Shown piece after piece: positions 1 through 11,431 of a stretch of DNA of 64,000 nucleotides (positions within the stretch are counted from its first letter, which is position 1; every line of letters begins with the position of its first letter). The DNA lies in NCBI GenBank assembly GCA_014155875.1, contig JACEFZ010017891.1, positions 61,001 to 125,000 on the forward strand, written 5' to 3'. Below the pieces are notes generated by a model, which was not told where the DNA came from, did no database searches, and saw only the letters and a list, made by a program, of their open reading frames with translations. The position numbers were made by a program, and so were the translations under genes. This DNA is from Cepaea nemoralis. Lineage: Eukaryota > Mollusca > Gastropoda > Stylommatophora > Helicidae.

Positions 1-170
1 TGTGACAAACATGCTGAACCAAGCACTATAAGACAGATATGAGATGTATGGAAGAAATGTATCATTTATAACTGCACTAGGCAATATCATGAGACTGATG
101 GCAAATAACCAATTAGCAGACCAATCAGTAATCCTTATAGGTGGTACTGTTGGTACATGGGTGTCCCATC

Positions 171-572
171 TCATCCACACTCACACTGCAATGCCAGACA
201 TCCCCCCTCTCAGACTAGACTCGGCTCTCAAGTACATCCAATCATCACCATCAATCATTTGCTCCCTCCTACTGTATAATATCAATATTTACTACGGCAG
301 GTAATAAGCAAAATTGCATAAGTAATATTTCACATGTGAAACAAACTCATCCACACTCACACTGCAATGCCAGACATTCCCCCTCTCAGACTAGACTCGG
401 CTCTCAAGTACATCCAATCATCACCATCAATCATTTGCTCCCTCCTACTGTATAATATCAATATTTACTACGGCAGGTAATAAGCAAAATTGCATAAGTA
501 ATATTTCCTCCTACTGTATAATATCAATATTTACTACGGCAGGTAATAAGCAAAATTGCATAAGTAATATTT
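171..572. repeat. Local tandem triplication, about 177-bp unit
   Basis: A block beginning tcatccacactcacactgca at 171 recurs at 348 almost unchanged. A third, 5'-truncated copy starts near 506, from the cctcctactgtataat part of the unit. The copies are nearly identical, which points to a recent duplication. No coding sense was found. Confidence 0.9.
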
Positions 573-1384
573 CACATGTGAAACAAACACACATGAAAAA
601 CATGTTCTTCCCATGAAAAATATCATGAGCCTTCACATATATATTCAGCCAACCGAGACACAGGTTCGAACACATATTGTCCTTTTCGGAACGTAGTTCA
701 TATGAACCTAAACCAATGTTGCAAAGGAACAAGTGCATATATCCAGAGATAAACTGCGTTCAAGACAAATCTTTAAGAGTGCTTGTTAGCAATTCTCATG
801 AACGTAAATTAACCACCGGCATCACAGAAACTTTGTAATTCTGGCGTGCCACACACGTCCTGCTACATATAGATATAATAAAGCGTCTATTCTTCTACTA
901 TTGTGAGATATTACTTATAAAATCACCATCTCACTCACTCAAACATTCTCAGCATTTACAAGGGAAATGTTACATGTTACATCAAACATTCTGATCACAG
1001 ACTTGACTCACAAGAGCATTACTACCGTTTGATCAAGAGTGGGCAATGATAGGCGTTCATAGGATAATCCAGAATGCACAAGGGTTGCGAATATGCATTG
1101 AGAGTGATTTACAATCATCAAGCATACGCAAATATTCACGGCAGGCGAATGATAGACATGGCGGAATGTTCAGCGTGGCAGACATGTTGGCCTGATAGGA
1201 AGCAGAGTCAGTAAGACTCCGCAATGAAGTTCTAATCTTCACACTCACATCTCTCATATAAATACTTTGTCATTCGCCTCTTTCTTCTCACCAGGCATAG
1301 CCACAACATTTACACATGTTTTATAGTGGTACCTGTTGTACAGAGAACGATATTATATGATATTTAGTGTAGTGTAAGTGAGTG
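573..1384. other. Unassigned AT-rich sequence
   Basis: About 0.8 kb with no convincing reading frame, repeat family or RNA gene. The frames of 60-75 codons here look like chance. Confidence 0.5.
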
Positions 1385-1812
1385 TAGTTAGTTAGTTAGT
1401 TAGTAGTCGACAGATCATCCTCGTTGCACATCGGACCATCAACATCACGGCACACGGGTGTAACCCATAAGTGCTCCGTTCTCCTCCCAACTCAAACTTG
1501 AGTCCGGAGAAACTCAGCTCGGTGCACGAATTCCATAGCACCGGTGATGATCCTGAAAAACTTTGGGGAAATTTTTAACTAGACATTTTGCCCGGGTAGC
1601 ACCGTTAGGCTACTTATTTTCAATTTCCAACTGCCAAAGGATTTTTTACGTGCGCAACAACACACACGGGTGCTCCGATCTCACTACCTAGAGTCCAGGG
1701 GAAATTTTATTACTAGAAGTCCACGTGAAAAAATCCCGGTCGTCACCGGGGCTTGAACCCGGGACCTCCAGCACTCGAGGCGGATACCATACCTCTAGAC
1801 CACTCAGCCCCC
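1385..1812 (-). repeat. tRNA-derived SINE, family A (TAAC-tailed)
   Basis: Read on the minus strand, a tRNA-like head at 1812-1745 carries an A-box-like tgagtggtctagagg and a B-box-like ggttcaagcccc. A body of about 330 bp follows, then a short (ttag/taac)n tail at 1385-1405. The same head, body and tail type recurs at 21843-22250 on the plus strand, which defines a dispersed family. The head is a pol III promoter remnant, not a functional tRNA. Confidence 0.85.
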
Positions 1813-2140
1813 TGCACATCATCAATTGGATATTATCAATATACCAAAATGGATGTCTTAAAATTGTATATTACCAGTGTATCTGAATGTCTGTACCCGC
1901 CTCAAGTTATGATGATTGAATTTAATTGTACATCTGCGGGAGATATGATTCTGGTAAGGTGCAAATATATTTTTTTTAAAAAAACATAAAAAGATAATAT
2001 AAAAATATCTTTGAAGTATAAAAATGACATGATAAGTCACCAAATATAACTGCTTGAATAACATGGATCAGTTCACGTGTAGGGCTGCCAACCGCCCTAA
2101 TGTCCCCAGAAATGTCCTCTTTGTTTACATGCCACTGACT
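1813..2140. other. 5' flank of composite C1
   Basis: Mostly unassigned. The string agggctgccaaccgccctaa at 2081 resembles a hAT-type terminal inverted repeat, but no partner end was found. This flank plus the sequence after 16441 should reconstitute the pre-insertion site. Confidence 0.4.
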
Positions 2141-2639
2141 GTCTAAGACAGGGGTCACCAAACTACGGCCCGCGGGCCGGATCCGGCCAGCGACGTCATT
2201 TCATCCGGCCCGCAGTCGGTACTCGAACTTGCTTGATATACCTATGAAACACGAGACGTTGTGATACAATTTAAATGTAAATATTATGTTTAGAATAATA
2301 GGAGATCTTCACACGTGCAGAGACCTCCTGGCTGCACTAGGTTGTTTATTTAGGTGGCCCTATTTATAAATTTTGCGAACCTTATTATGAGATATATTCT
2401 ATTACCAAATGAAGCCGCCTGCCGCGACTCTAAAAGAGTATGGAGTAGAATATCCCTTGATACCCTGGTAAAAAATGTATAGGATGCTGGGGTGTTGTGT
2501 TGGCGTGCCTATAACAGCCCAGTAAAGCCATGTTCCCGCCTCTTAGGCATTGGGAACAAGTTAAGCCGAAGAGATGCTGATATCTAATTTTCAGCAGAGG
2601 GTTTGAACTTAAATCCCTGAGCCACTACCAAGTAGATGG

Positions 2640-3240
2640 GCGAATACGCCCCAGGCACGGCCGAGCGTAGCCACTGTTTTTCCAGACCGCAGTTGAGAGG
2701 ATAGACAGGCCCTGTGAAGATCCAAAAGATCCAAGAGGATCTTGATTGTGGATTGACGATTATCTGCTGTGGGGTGAGTTTTGAACGAACCTTCATAGTT
2801 TAAATAGGAATATAGGAATATAATAGCTATGTCTGTACCTGAGAACAATAATGGAGGGATATATGCCTGGGAAGAGAGGAAGAGGAAGGCCAAAGAGAAG
2901 ATGGGTGCAGGATGTGGCGGATGATCTCCAGATGGATGTATCTGAAGCGGGAAATCTTGCTTATGATCGAGAGGTTTTCCGGAAGGTTGTTATGGGAGCG
3001 AGGTTCTGCAAAGGACATGCTACTGAATGAATGACCTTTGTTCCGATCTTGTTGTCTGATAATTGCTGGTGTTGTATATCAGACTACAGTTACAGTGTTG
3101 GATGATTATCCATGCTGTGATGAGGATCACTGGTACTGTGTTGGATGACTACCCATGCTGTGATGGAAGATCACTGGTACTGTGTTGGATGACTGCCCAA
3201 GCTGTGATGGAATATCAATGGTACTGTGAAGGATGATCAT
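2640..3240 (+). repeat. Fossil LINE 3' end inside the hAT 5' region
   Basis: Positions 2866-3030 translate to a basic GKRGRGRPKRRW motif followed by a D-rich helix. This is the typical C-terminal tail of RTE-like LINE polymerases. Three to four 44-bp repeats (ggatgactacccatgctgtg...) follow at about 3100-3236. Equivalent segments occur in the other hAT copies near 14740-15260, 26600-27180 and 34800-35370, so the insertion predates the amplification of this hAT family. Confidence 0.7.
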
Positions 3241-3686
3241 GTGTATGTTTATTCATGGGGATGCCTATTTTGTCATTGCATCTAATCATGAATTTTATAT
3301 ATTAGGGCATTGGCATTATTAATCAGATGTTGTTGTATCTTTATAATTACATTATTCTGATTCCCTGTACACTGACCTGAATTTCTTCTGATATCTCTAA
3401 ATCGTTGTTTTTTCTTGTTAGCCGTAGAGATAGAATGAGATTCTCTTTGTCTTCTTATTCCTCTCTTCTTCTACGGCCCATGAACAGTCGGCGTTGTGCT
3501 ATTATCTCTATCATCTCTGTGCGGTTACACAAAGGTACCTATAAACTGTATATGTACCTTTGATGAGCTGTAGCTTCACCAGTGACCCCTAGTCCTCTGC
3601 TTTTCTTTTGTTTCAATAGGATTTTAATTATGTTTCTAATGTAATGTCTTTTTCATTTTCAGATCTCGTGTACTTCACACTTAATT

Positions 3687-5275
3687 ATGGCTAGTAGGAA
3701 AAGAAACGTGGATCGCCGAGTGAGGAGTAAAGTACTTCTTTGTGGAAACAAAGGACCAGAAAACCAGCTGCGTAATATGCAGCGAAAGTGTTGCCGTTTT
3801 GAAAGAGTACAATCTTCAGCGTCACTACGAAACAAAACATCCATCAACATATTAACAGTTTTCTGGAAAATTACGCTCTGGGAAATATGAGACCATTAAA
3901 TGTGGTTTTGAAACGCAAAGAAATCTCTTCACGAGAAAATTTGCTGAAAATGAATATGTCACTCGTACAAGTTACAAAACAGTGCATAAGATGGCAGAAC
4001 GAGGTAAACTGTTTACTGATGGCAACGTCATTAAAGAGTGTGTATGATCGAAGCAGCAAATGACTTGTGTCCTGAGAAAGCCGATTTGTTTGGAACTATC
4101 AGCCTTTCGGCAAGTTCAGTTGTGCGGAGAACAGAAGAACTTGGAGAGAACATAGTGCTACAGATATGCGAGAAAGCTAGGAACTTGTTGTAGTATTCTC
4201 TGGCGCTGGATGAGTCTATTGATCTCTCGAGTACGTTACAACTTCTCGTGTTCATTTGTGGTGTCAATTTGGACTTTTAGATCACGGAAGAATTGGCGTC
4301 CGTTTGCAGCATGCATGGAACAACTGGGAAAGTCATTTTCGTGGAAGTGCAAACAATTTTCCAAGACTATAACCTTCGGTGGAATCAGCTTCGAGGTGTT
4401 GCAGTTGAAGAGGGAAAAAAACATGACTGGAGTGAGAAAGGGTCTGTTGGGGAAGATCAGGACTCATTTGGAAGATTTTCAAATTCCGGTCTCTCTGTTC
4501 ATACACTGCATCGTACATCAGCAAGTACTCTGTTTGAAAGATTTAGATATTTCTTGTGTACTGAAACCAGTAGTTTCAGCTGTGAACTTCATTCGGGAAC
4601 ATGCACTCATTCACTGTGAGTTCTATGCTTTTCTTGAAGAAATTGGTTCTGAATTCTGTGACTTACCTTATCACATATCAGTCAGGTGGCTCAGCTGCGG
4701 TAAAGTCCTGCTTCGTTTTTACAAGCTCCGAAACGAAATAGATGTTTTCCTCACTGAAAAAGATAAAGCTGATTCACAGCTGTCAGAACCTACCTGACTG
4801 TCAAAGTCAAAGTTGTCAATTTTGGTCGATATGAATGAACTGAACTTGAAACTTCAGGGAAAGAATTACCTCGTCTGGTATCTCTACAGAACCATCAAAG
4901 GATTTCGAAGACAGCTGTCATTGTTGGGATCACAACTGGAAGGTGAAAACCTTTCTCATTTTCACTGTTTCAAAGAGTTTGGAGAGATTTTCAGATCTTG
5001 ACAGATTTGAGAGTGACATCCTTTTGTACCAGAATCCGTTTGTACCTGAAACCTTAATGGTGTGCCAGTTGAATTACAGTTGGAGCTCATTGAGAAGGAA
5101 GTACCGCTGCTTTGAAGTCTGTGAAGTCATCACATCGAATGAGATGGACTGATGAACATTTGAAAGCAATTCTCTTGATTGGATGCAGCAATTTCAAACC
5201 AAACATTGATGGTTATTTGAAAGCCACACGTCAGTTTCACAAAACTCACTATCCTCTTTTGCTGCTTAGTTTGTG
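3687..5275 (+). pseudogene. hAT transposase remnant, GTF2IRD2-like (L1)
   Basis: Frames can be followed from MASRKR at 3687 through a BED-like zinc finger (CxxC, then HxxxxH), an LALDES motif near 4203, HCIVHQQVLC near 4510, VRWLSCGKVLLRF near 4690 and a C-terminal hAT dimerisation-type segment near 5130-5200. The frame is broken early (after MASRKR), by a 2-nt gain near 4040, by TAG at 4191 and by a further TAG near 4279. It would have cut and pasted DNA in the nucleus; this copy cannot encode an active enzyme. Confidence 0.85.
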
Positions 5276-5354
5276 AGATTAGGATATGTTCACAATATGT
5301 CTGATGTAACTATGTTTTTGCTAACGTCGCCTTCTTTGATAACTTTGTTTAGTA

Positions 5355-5360
5355 AATAAA
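5355..5360 (+). promoter_or_regulatory. Polyadenylation signal of the hAT transposase
   Basis: AATAAA about 80 bp after the degraded transposase stop, in gtttagtaaataaatatg. The same signal follows the transposase in copies R1, L2 and R2. Confidence 0.6.
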
Positions 5361-5489
5361 TATGAATTTGTTGGTTGTCTTTGTTTGTTTGTTTGTTTAT
5401 GTGCATTGCACGCACTTCCCATGATTAACTTAATTTTTCGTCTTTTTCCCCAGAGCTTTCGTTCTAGATTGAAATTATTGTTAAAGTTA

Positions 5490-5745
5490 GTTGTATATCC
5501 TTTACAGGACGTTTACAGTCAACACCAGCATTGTTTGCTGTTGTTGATGTCTTGGCAAGTTTACGTTCAGTAGTTTACCATTGCTTTTCGAACGACCGGC
5601 ACTCATAACATAGCGTAAAAACCAGCGCAACGTTGTCTGCTGCTAAATCTCTCGCAGCTGTATTTCGATTGTGGGTATACGGGATTACGAACAGCGTCCG
5701 TAAGTCTTCGCCACGGAGACCTGCGCAAGTATTGTACAGAATGAG
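5490..5745 (-). repeat. SINE family B fossil within the hAT 3' region
   Basis: It contains the hairpin-forming core caacaccagcattgtttgct...gttgatg and the block catt(g)cttt(t)cgaacgaccggc. These match the free-standing SINEs at 30248-30484 and 57085-57335. The tRNA-like head, read on the minus strand, lies near 5730. Equivalent segments occur at about 16110-16360, 29540-29760 and 52040-52260, so the SINE was already in the hAT progenitor. Confidence 0.7.
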
Positions 5746-5820
5746 TATCCGGCCCGCGCTCGTCATTTTGTCAGTTATCCGGCCCGCCGTGAAAAAAGTT
5801 TGGTGACCCCTGTCCTAGAC

Positions 5821-6660
5821 CATACTTGCCAACTATGCATCCGTCCTGTTGATTTCCAACTTTGGCATTCAAGTCACCCATTATGATAGTTACTTCAGAA
5901 TTCTTGCATTTCTTGAAGGACTTTCTCTAAATCACTATAAAATTCATCGATGCTGTCATCACTACTGTCTGCTGTTGGTGCATAAATTTGTATGACGTTG
6001 ACATCAAAAGGTCTTCCACTCAACTTCACGAGTAACACTCTGTCTGATACAGTCCAATATCCTTTGATCGATTTTTCTCTCTCTGTATCCATTATAATTG
6101 CTACTCCTCGCTGTTGTTTCTCTCCATCAGAATAGATTATTCTATATTCCTCAGATGTCATAATGCCCATTCCTGTCCATCTGGTCTCACGTACACCTAA
6201 CAGGATTAATATTTAATCTTCTCATTTCATTCTTAATGTTATCAAATTTCCCATCCCCACTCATAGTTCTTACATTCCAAGTTCCTACTTTCAATGTTGA
6301 TATTCTTTTGCACTCAGTCTCCTGATGACGGTCTGGAGTCACCTGGTGCACATGACTACCCCTACCGGGCGAGGCTGCTCCTATGGAGCACCCATTTACG
6401 CCGTTTCTCTGATTATCGATAAGACTTCAGTACATGATATTCTTGGCATCTGTAAAGAAGGTAGTTTGCCATTGCTTTCCTTCCTAGCAGTGACCATACT
6501 GGTCGATGACCGTAGCCAATGTCTCCCAAAAAAGAGATCATCTGCCTTCCGTCGTGAAGCTGTGGAGACCATAACCTACAACTATCTGTCGGCTGCTCTT
6601 CAACTTCATCCACCACCTGCACACATGGCTTCACGTAACCCTGATCGTTAGGCTAAACGG
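5821..6660 (-). pseudogene. RTE-like LINE: endonuclease fragment and 5' leader
   Basis: Minus-strand frames encode the start of an APE-type endonuclease: GTWNVRTMS, then ETRWTGMGIM, then VIQIYAPTADSSDDS at about 6345-5895. Upstream (6346-6660) is a leader with the aaagcaatggcaaactacc stretch common in RTE 5' regions. It is truncated at the hAT L1 junction, so there is no reverse transcriptase. A longer homologue lies at 29981-31998. This is the left part of the C1 cargo. Confidence 0.8.
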
Positions 6661-6715
6661 GTACTCCACCTTGCCCAAGGGTGTCCCATAGGCTAGCGGA
6701 GGGAAGGAGGCACCC

Positions 6716-7010
<295 letters not shown>

Positions 7011-7369
7011 AATTGTGGGTGGCCTTAAGAGGCCAGTAAAAAATGTTGTTTCCCCCATCGGGGAAATATCTGCACGCTTCCCATATACTAATCATTAAAA
7101 GTACAGTTTTTTAAATATTAAACATAAATGTAGAATTGAAAAAGTTGATTATAAAATGTAAGTAAAAAAAGATTAAACAAATGTTGTATAAATACTTTAA
7201 TAGCTTTCTTCTCACGATTGCAAAACTTGACTGCAGTATTAACTGCTTTATTTCTCAAATAAAATGAAAGATTTTTATGTTAGTTAGAGGTATTGTAGCT
7301 AGGTATACCATTTTCTTTTTCAAGTTCTAGTAACCTCCCTTGTAACAATATTAGATGTTTATGTCCCCC

Positions 7370-8060
7370 TACCAAGCGCAGACTGCTACTGCAACCATAG
7401 ATTAATCTTAGGCAATTGACATATAAACTTAAAGAAAGTCAAATATACAAATAGAAACGCAAAATTTGATCTACAGGCACTGAAGAGTGAGGAGATAAAA
7501 GTAAATTCAACGTAGAGGTAAAGAACAGATTCGATGCATTGTCCGATATGGCAATGCAATATTATTTCAAGACGTCAGTGACCAATTGAAAATATAAAAG
7601 AAATCAGTCAAGAAGCTGCACTAACAACAATAATAATCCCAAAAATAAAGATAATAGGGCGCAAGAAATGGATGATGGAAGACATCTTAAAACTCATGGA
7701 AATAAGAAGAAATAACAAAAATAACAAGGAAATATACGAAGAGATTCACAGGAAAATTAGGAAGCTACTGCTATGCAAAGAGGCAAAAGAAACATGGCTT
7801 GAGGAAAATTGCAAGGAAATTGAAAACCAACACAACACCCAGAATACCAAATTAATGCACACAAGAATTAATGACATCACTAACAAAAGAACAGACACAT
7901 AAACAGGTTGCCTAAAAACCAAAGATGGCAAAATCATAATAGAAAAAGATCAGATTTTACATGCGTGGTCAGATTATGTGAAAGTACCTTTATGATGATA
8001 CAAGACAAGAAGAATATGATCATCAGAATAATAATGAAGGACCATCAATTTGTTTGTCGG
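7370..8060 (+). pseudogene. RTE-like LINE fragment, endonuclease-RT linker, opposite orientation
   Basis: The plus strand reads MMEDILKLMEIRRNNKNNKE and KEAKETWLEENCKEIENQHN. It matches the minus-strand RTE in C2 (about 30990-30120) but lies inverted relative to the endonuclease fragment at 5821-6660. The two RTE pieces in the cargo are therefore head to head. Stops occur after about 76 codons. The homologue in C2 is 32640-33290. Confidence 0.75.
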
Positions 8061-8335
8061 GGTGTTTTTCTTTTAGATATCTAGCAATTCCGCGGAGCCG
8101 GTCTCCCTGGCGAAGGTGTTAACGATTTTCTCCGTAATCCCGTATATCCACGTGTGGGGAAACTAGCTGCGCGAGATTCGGTAGGGAATCTGGTCGCGTT
8201 GGTTACTTACAGGGGTATCTGAGATTGTCGCTCAGTAAGCAATGCAAAATACTGTGCGTAATCTTGCAAAGACATCAACAACAGCGGTAAAATGCTGTTG
8301 TTGACAGCGATGTAAATAGGATATGCGAAAAAAAA
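8061..8335 (+). repeat. SINE family B copy in the C1 cargo
   Basis: It carries the gagccggtctccctggcgaa head-like segment, the inverted core caacaacagc...gctgttgttga, and an A-rich tail near 8330. The homologue is at 33285-33575 in C2. Confidence 0.6.
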
Positions 8336-8365
8336 AAATTCCGCAGAATGCTTGAACATAAGTGT

Positions 8366-8448
8366 TGTGATCAATCAAGGCATTACTATCCAGTTATTAT
8401 GATATTTGCAATATTCATTAAGCAAACGTAATTGCACCAGCATTTAGC

Positions 8449-8537
<89 letters not shown>

Positions 8538-8700
8538 GAGGGAGGAAGAGTGGGGGGGGGGGGGACTATTTGTAATATTTGTCAACATAAGCCCCATAAG
8601 CTTGCACGGCCTTTCGCCAGTGAGAAAATAAGTGCATGCATGCCTTGATTGTGCCAGACCACGTTTTGTCCTACTCACTTCGCCTATTAATCGTCATCTC
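8366..8700. repeat. (AG)n array and mariner transposase C-terminus
   Basis: (AG)n occupies 8447-8532. Minus-strand sequence at about 8680-8570 reads HWRKAVQAYGAYVDKYYK and a stop, the characteristic tail of a mariner-type transposase, with an upstream stop. Only the last 35 or so codons remain. Homologue in C2: 34100-34235. Confidence 0.65.
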
Positions 8701-8928
8701 TCTCATTCCTATCACCTAGACCAGGGGTCACCAAACAACAGCCCGAGGGCCGTATCCGGCCCGCGACGTCATTTCATCCTGCCCGCCGTCGGTACTCGAA
8801 CTTACTTGATATAACTATGAATCTCGAGACGGTGTGATACAATTTAAATGTAAATATTATGGTTAGAATAATAGGAGATCTTCACACGTGCGGAGACCTC
8901 CTGGCTGCACTAGGTTGTTTATTTAGGT

Positions 8929-9454
8929 TAGTTAGTCTTTCCTCTTGAGCCTAAGGCGGCGCATAGGGCAGAAGTCCTGTCTCTCCATGCCTGGCGGTTC
9001 GCTGCTATCTGTTGTAGATCTTGGATATTTACTTGGCCATTGAATGAGCCTTCTCTGATGATGGTTCTACGCCGGGTCTCTCTTGGTCTTCCCCGTTTTC
9101 TTTTCCCTACTGGTGACCATATGAGGGCTTGGTAGGAGAGTCTTGACTTGTCCATTCTGAGTACATGGCCGATGTAGTTCCAACGGCGTCTTCTTTTGAA
9201 ATTGGATACTGTATCTTGCTTAGTCTCTTGTCTTATTTGCGAATTGGTTCTGAAGTCTGTCCAGTGGATGTTTAGAAGTCTTCTAAGACATTTGTTCTCA
9301 AAATTGTCTAGTTTTTTTTATCTAAAGCTACCGTTGATTTCCAACTTTCACATCCATACGTTAACACTGGAATCACACAAGAGTTGAAGATTTTAAGTTT
9401 TGTGTGTTTGTTAGTGTCTTTGACTTCCAGATGTTTGACAGTCATTATTTTGGG
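8929..9454 (-). pseudogene. LINE 3' fragment (RT C-terminus)
   Basis: The minus strand reads TVKHLEVKDTNKHTKLKIFN then LTYGCESWK, and after a frameshift near 9310 reads KRKRGRPRETRRRTIIREGS to a TAA at the edge. These are the thumb and C-terminal motifs of RTE-like LINEs. It is a 5'-truncated insertion splitting R1 after atttaggt; no clear TSD was found. Confidence 0.8.
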
Positions 9455-9703
9455 GGCCCTATTTATAAATTTCGCGAACCTTATTATGAGATATATTCTA
9501 TTACCACATGAAGCCGCCTGCCGCGACTCTACAAGAGTATGGAGTAGCATATCCCGTGATACCCTGGTAAAAAATGTATAGGATGATGGGATGTTGTGTT
9601 GGCGTGCCTATAACAGCCCAGTAAAGCCATGTTTCCGCCTCTTTGGCCTTGGGAACAACTTAGGCCGAAGAGATGCTGATGTCTAATTTTCAGCAGAGGG
9701 TTT

Positions 9704-9806
9704 CTTCTTCTTCTTCTTCTTCTTCTTCTTCTTCTTCTTCTTCTTCTTCTTCTTCTTCTTCTTCTTCTTCTTCTTCTTCTTCTTCTTCTTCTTCTTCTTC
9801 TTCTTC
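9704..9806 (-). repeat. (GAA)n tail of the I-like LINE
   Basis: About 34 uninterrupted CTT/TTC triplets, directly adjoining the left TSD. This is the expected position for a LINE 3' simple-repeat tail. Confidence 0.85.
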
Positions 9807-10246
9807 TGCGTTCATCCGGATTTTTTTTTTCGGATGTGACTGCGTTGTGCCTGTTTACAGCAGAGCTGCGTTCTTGCGCCGTTAGGCCGACACATCCGAC
9901 TTCTGCGGGCATTTGTTGACCGGGTTAACCTTCCCGGGGGTTTCTTAGGACGTTTGAATCTCACTGTTGTGGTGTTATCCCCCATCCTAGCTGGCCCATA
10001 TAGAACAGCCAAAGACATCCTGGTCAACCCTCAAGGGAAGGCAGGGGCAGACCATGGGCATTCCCCGCCATCCAAGGAGGCTTCCATACTTGCAGAGCCA
10101 TCACACAGCGCTCTGGTACTGGGCTCACCCAAGGAATCGTCACGTCCTGCACATGGCTGCTTAGCCTCACTTCCGTATATTGGGCCTTCCGTTCACCATA
10201 GGCTGTTCCTCCGGAAACCAGAAGAATGCAGTCTGCAGATGACATC

Positions 10247-10555
10247 CACACAGTGAGCTTTCGATTAAGACTTTCCACATAATGGATTTGCTATCCAAGC
10301 AATATTCCATTTCGTGCCACTAGGACACTTTTTCCACCTTTTATGAAGCCCACACAGTGAGCTTTCGATTCGGACTTTTCACGTAATGGATTTGCTATCC
10401 AAGCAATATTCCATTTCGTGTCACTAGGACACTTTTTCCACCTTTTACGAAGCCCACACAGTGAGCTTTTGATTCGGACTTTCCACGTAATGGATTTGCT
10501 ATCCAAGCAATATTCCATTTCATGCCTCTGGGACGCTTTTGTAACCGACATACCT
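10247..10555 (-). repeat. 104-bp tandem repeat, three copies, in the LINE 3' region
   Basis: The motif cacacagtgagctttcgatt starts at about 10247, 10351 and 10455. The copies are about 95% alike and each encodes a similar WNIAWIANPL peptide on the minus strand. Confidence 0.85.
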
Positions 10556-10597
10556 GTGGTATGAAGTGTGGCAGTCTAAATACATCTTCATGCACCT

Positions 10598-11431
10598 TTA
10601 GATGTCAACCTGAATGTAGTTAAAGTAAGCTGTAGTCAACTTGAGCTTGTTGATATCTCCATAGAGCTTGTCCTCAAATGAAGCAGGCGTGGGCCAAAAT
10701 ATCTTTCTCTGTTCTGCATATATTGGGCACTCCTGCAGCAAATGTTTAGCTGTCATTTTACCAGTTCCACAATTACATTCATCGGTATCTCCTATCTTTA
10801 GTTTATTGAACAAGTGGTGTTTCAGCCTGTTATGTCCTGTGCGGAGTCTGAAGATTGCTACTTGTTCTCTTCGGTCGAGTTTGTAATATGCATCATCCTT
10901 CTGGTGGCCTGGATGCTCTGATTCCCATTTGGTTCTATAAGTGCTTTTTATAAACCTTTTTGCCTCATTATAGGTTATGTCTATGTCAGGCTGTGGTAAT
11001 CGTCCACCCTCTTTTGCTAGTCTGTCAGCCTCTTCATTTCCAGGTATACTGCAATGTGATGGGATCCACTGTATTACAACTTTTTTGGATTTCTGGCATA
11101 GACCATGGAGTGCTGCTCTTAGGTCAGCTAGTTCTGTGCTGTTTTTGCTCTTCAGTATTGAGACAGCTGACTTTGCATCTGTGAAGATAGCTATTTGCTT
11201 CTCTTTATTTTCCTCCATCAAGAGCATTTCTGCTGCAGTTTTCAAAGCCTCTACCTCCGCTTTGAAGTTACTTGAAAATTTTCCAGTTGCCACTGACTGT
11301 GTTTTTATCACTCCATTTTTTAAATTAAGGAGAATTCCTCCTCCTCCATTTTTAATTGAATCTTTGGCTGATCCATCTGTATATGCATGGGTCCAATTGC
11401 TGCTTGGGTAATGTTCTTTTATGTAGTTAGG
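10598..11431 (-). CDS. RNase H domain of the I-like LINE, frame-shifted from ORF2
   Basis: The frame reads YTDGSAKDS, EVEALKTAAEML, IFTDAKSAVSIL and WIPSHCSIPGNEEADRLAKE, which are the four acidic RNase H motifs in order (D, E, D, and the late D within NEEAD). A C-terminal CNCG-type cysteine/histidine segment follows. It would degrade the RNA of the RNA-DNA hybrid. It is in the -1 frame relative to the upstream polymerase and has no good ATG at its start, so it is normally part of one polyprotein. Confidence 0.85.
   Translation of the reverse strand, partial: PNYIKEHYPSSNWTHAYTDGSAKDSIKNGGGGILLNLKNGVIKTQSVATGKFSSNFKAEVEALKTAAEMLLMEENKEKQIAIFTDAKSAVSILKSKNSTELADLRAALHGLCQKSKKVVIQWIPSHCSIPGNEEADRLAKEGGRLPQPDIDITYNEAKRFIKSTYRTKWESEHPGHQKDDAYYKLDRREQVAIFRLRTGHNRLKHHLFNKLKIGDTDECNCGTGKMTAKHLLQECPIYAEQRKIFWPTPASFEDKLYGDINKLKLTTAYFNYIQVDI

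Larger units (their letters stand above)
2149..5812 (+). mobile_element. hAT transposon copy L1 (Charlie/GTF2IRD2-like), decayed
   Basis: About 3.7 kb bounded by inverted termini (caggggtcaccaaact and gtttggtgacccctg). GC-rich subterminal motifs of the ccggcccgc type lie inside both ends. Order: 5' terminus, a fossil LINE 3' fragment, 44-bp tandem repeats, a possible 3' splice site (ttttcattttcag, about 3650-3661), the degraded transposase, AATAAA, a (GTTT)n tract, a SINE-like segment and the right terminus. Three more copies with the same internal order occur in the window. Confidence 0.85.

Noticed and set aside
44..304. 86-codon frame at the window start
   Set aside because: It runs through the triplicated repeat and has no recognisable domain.
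9529..9912. Poly-arginine frame
   Set aside because: Translation of the TTC/GAA tail of the I-like LINE.
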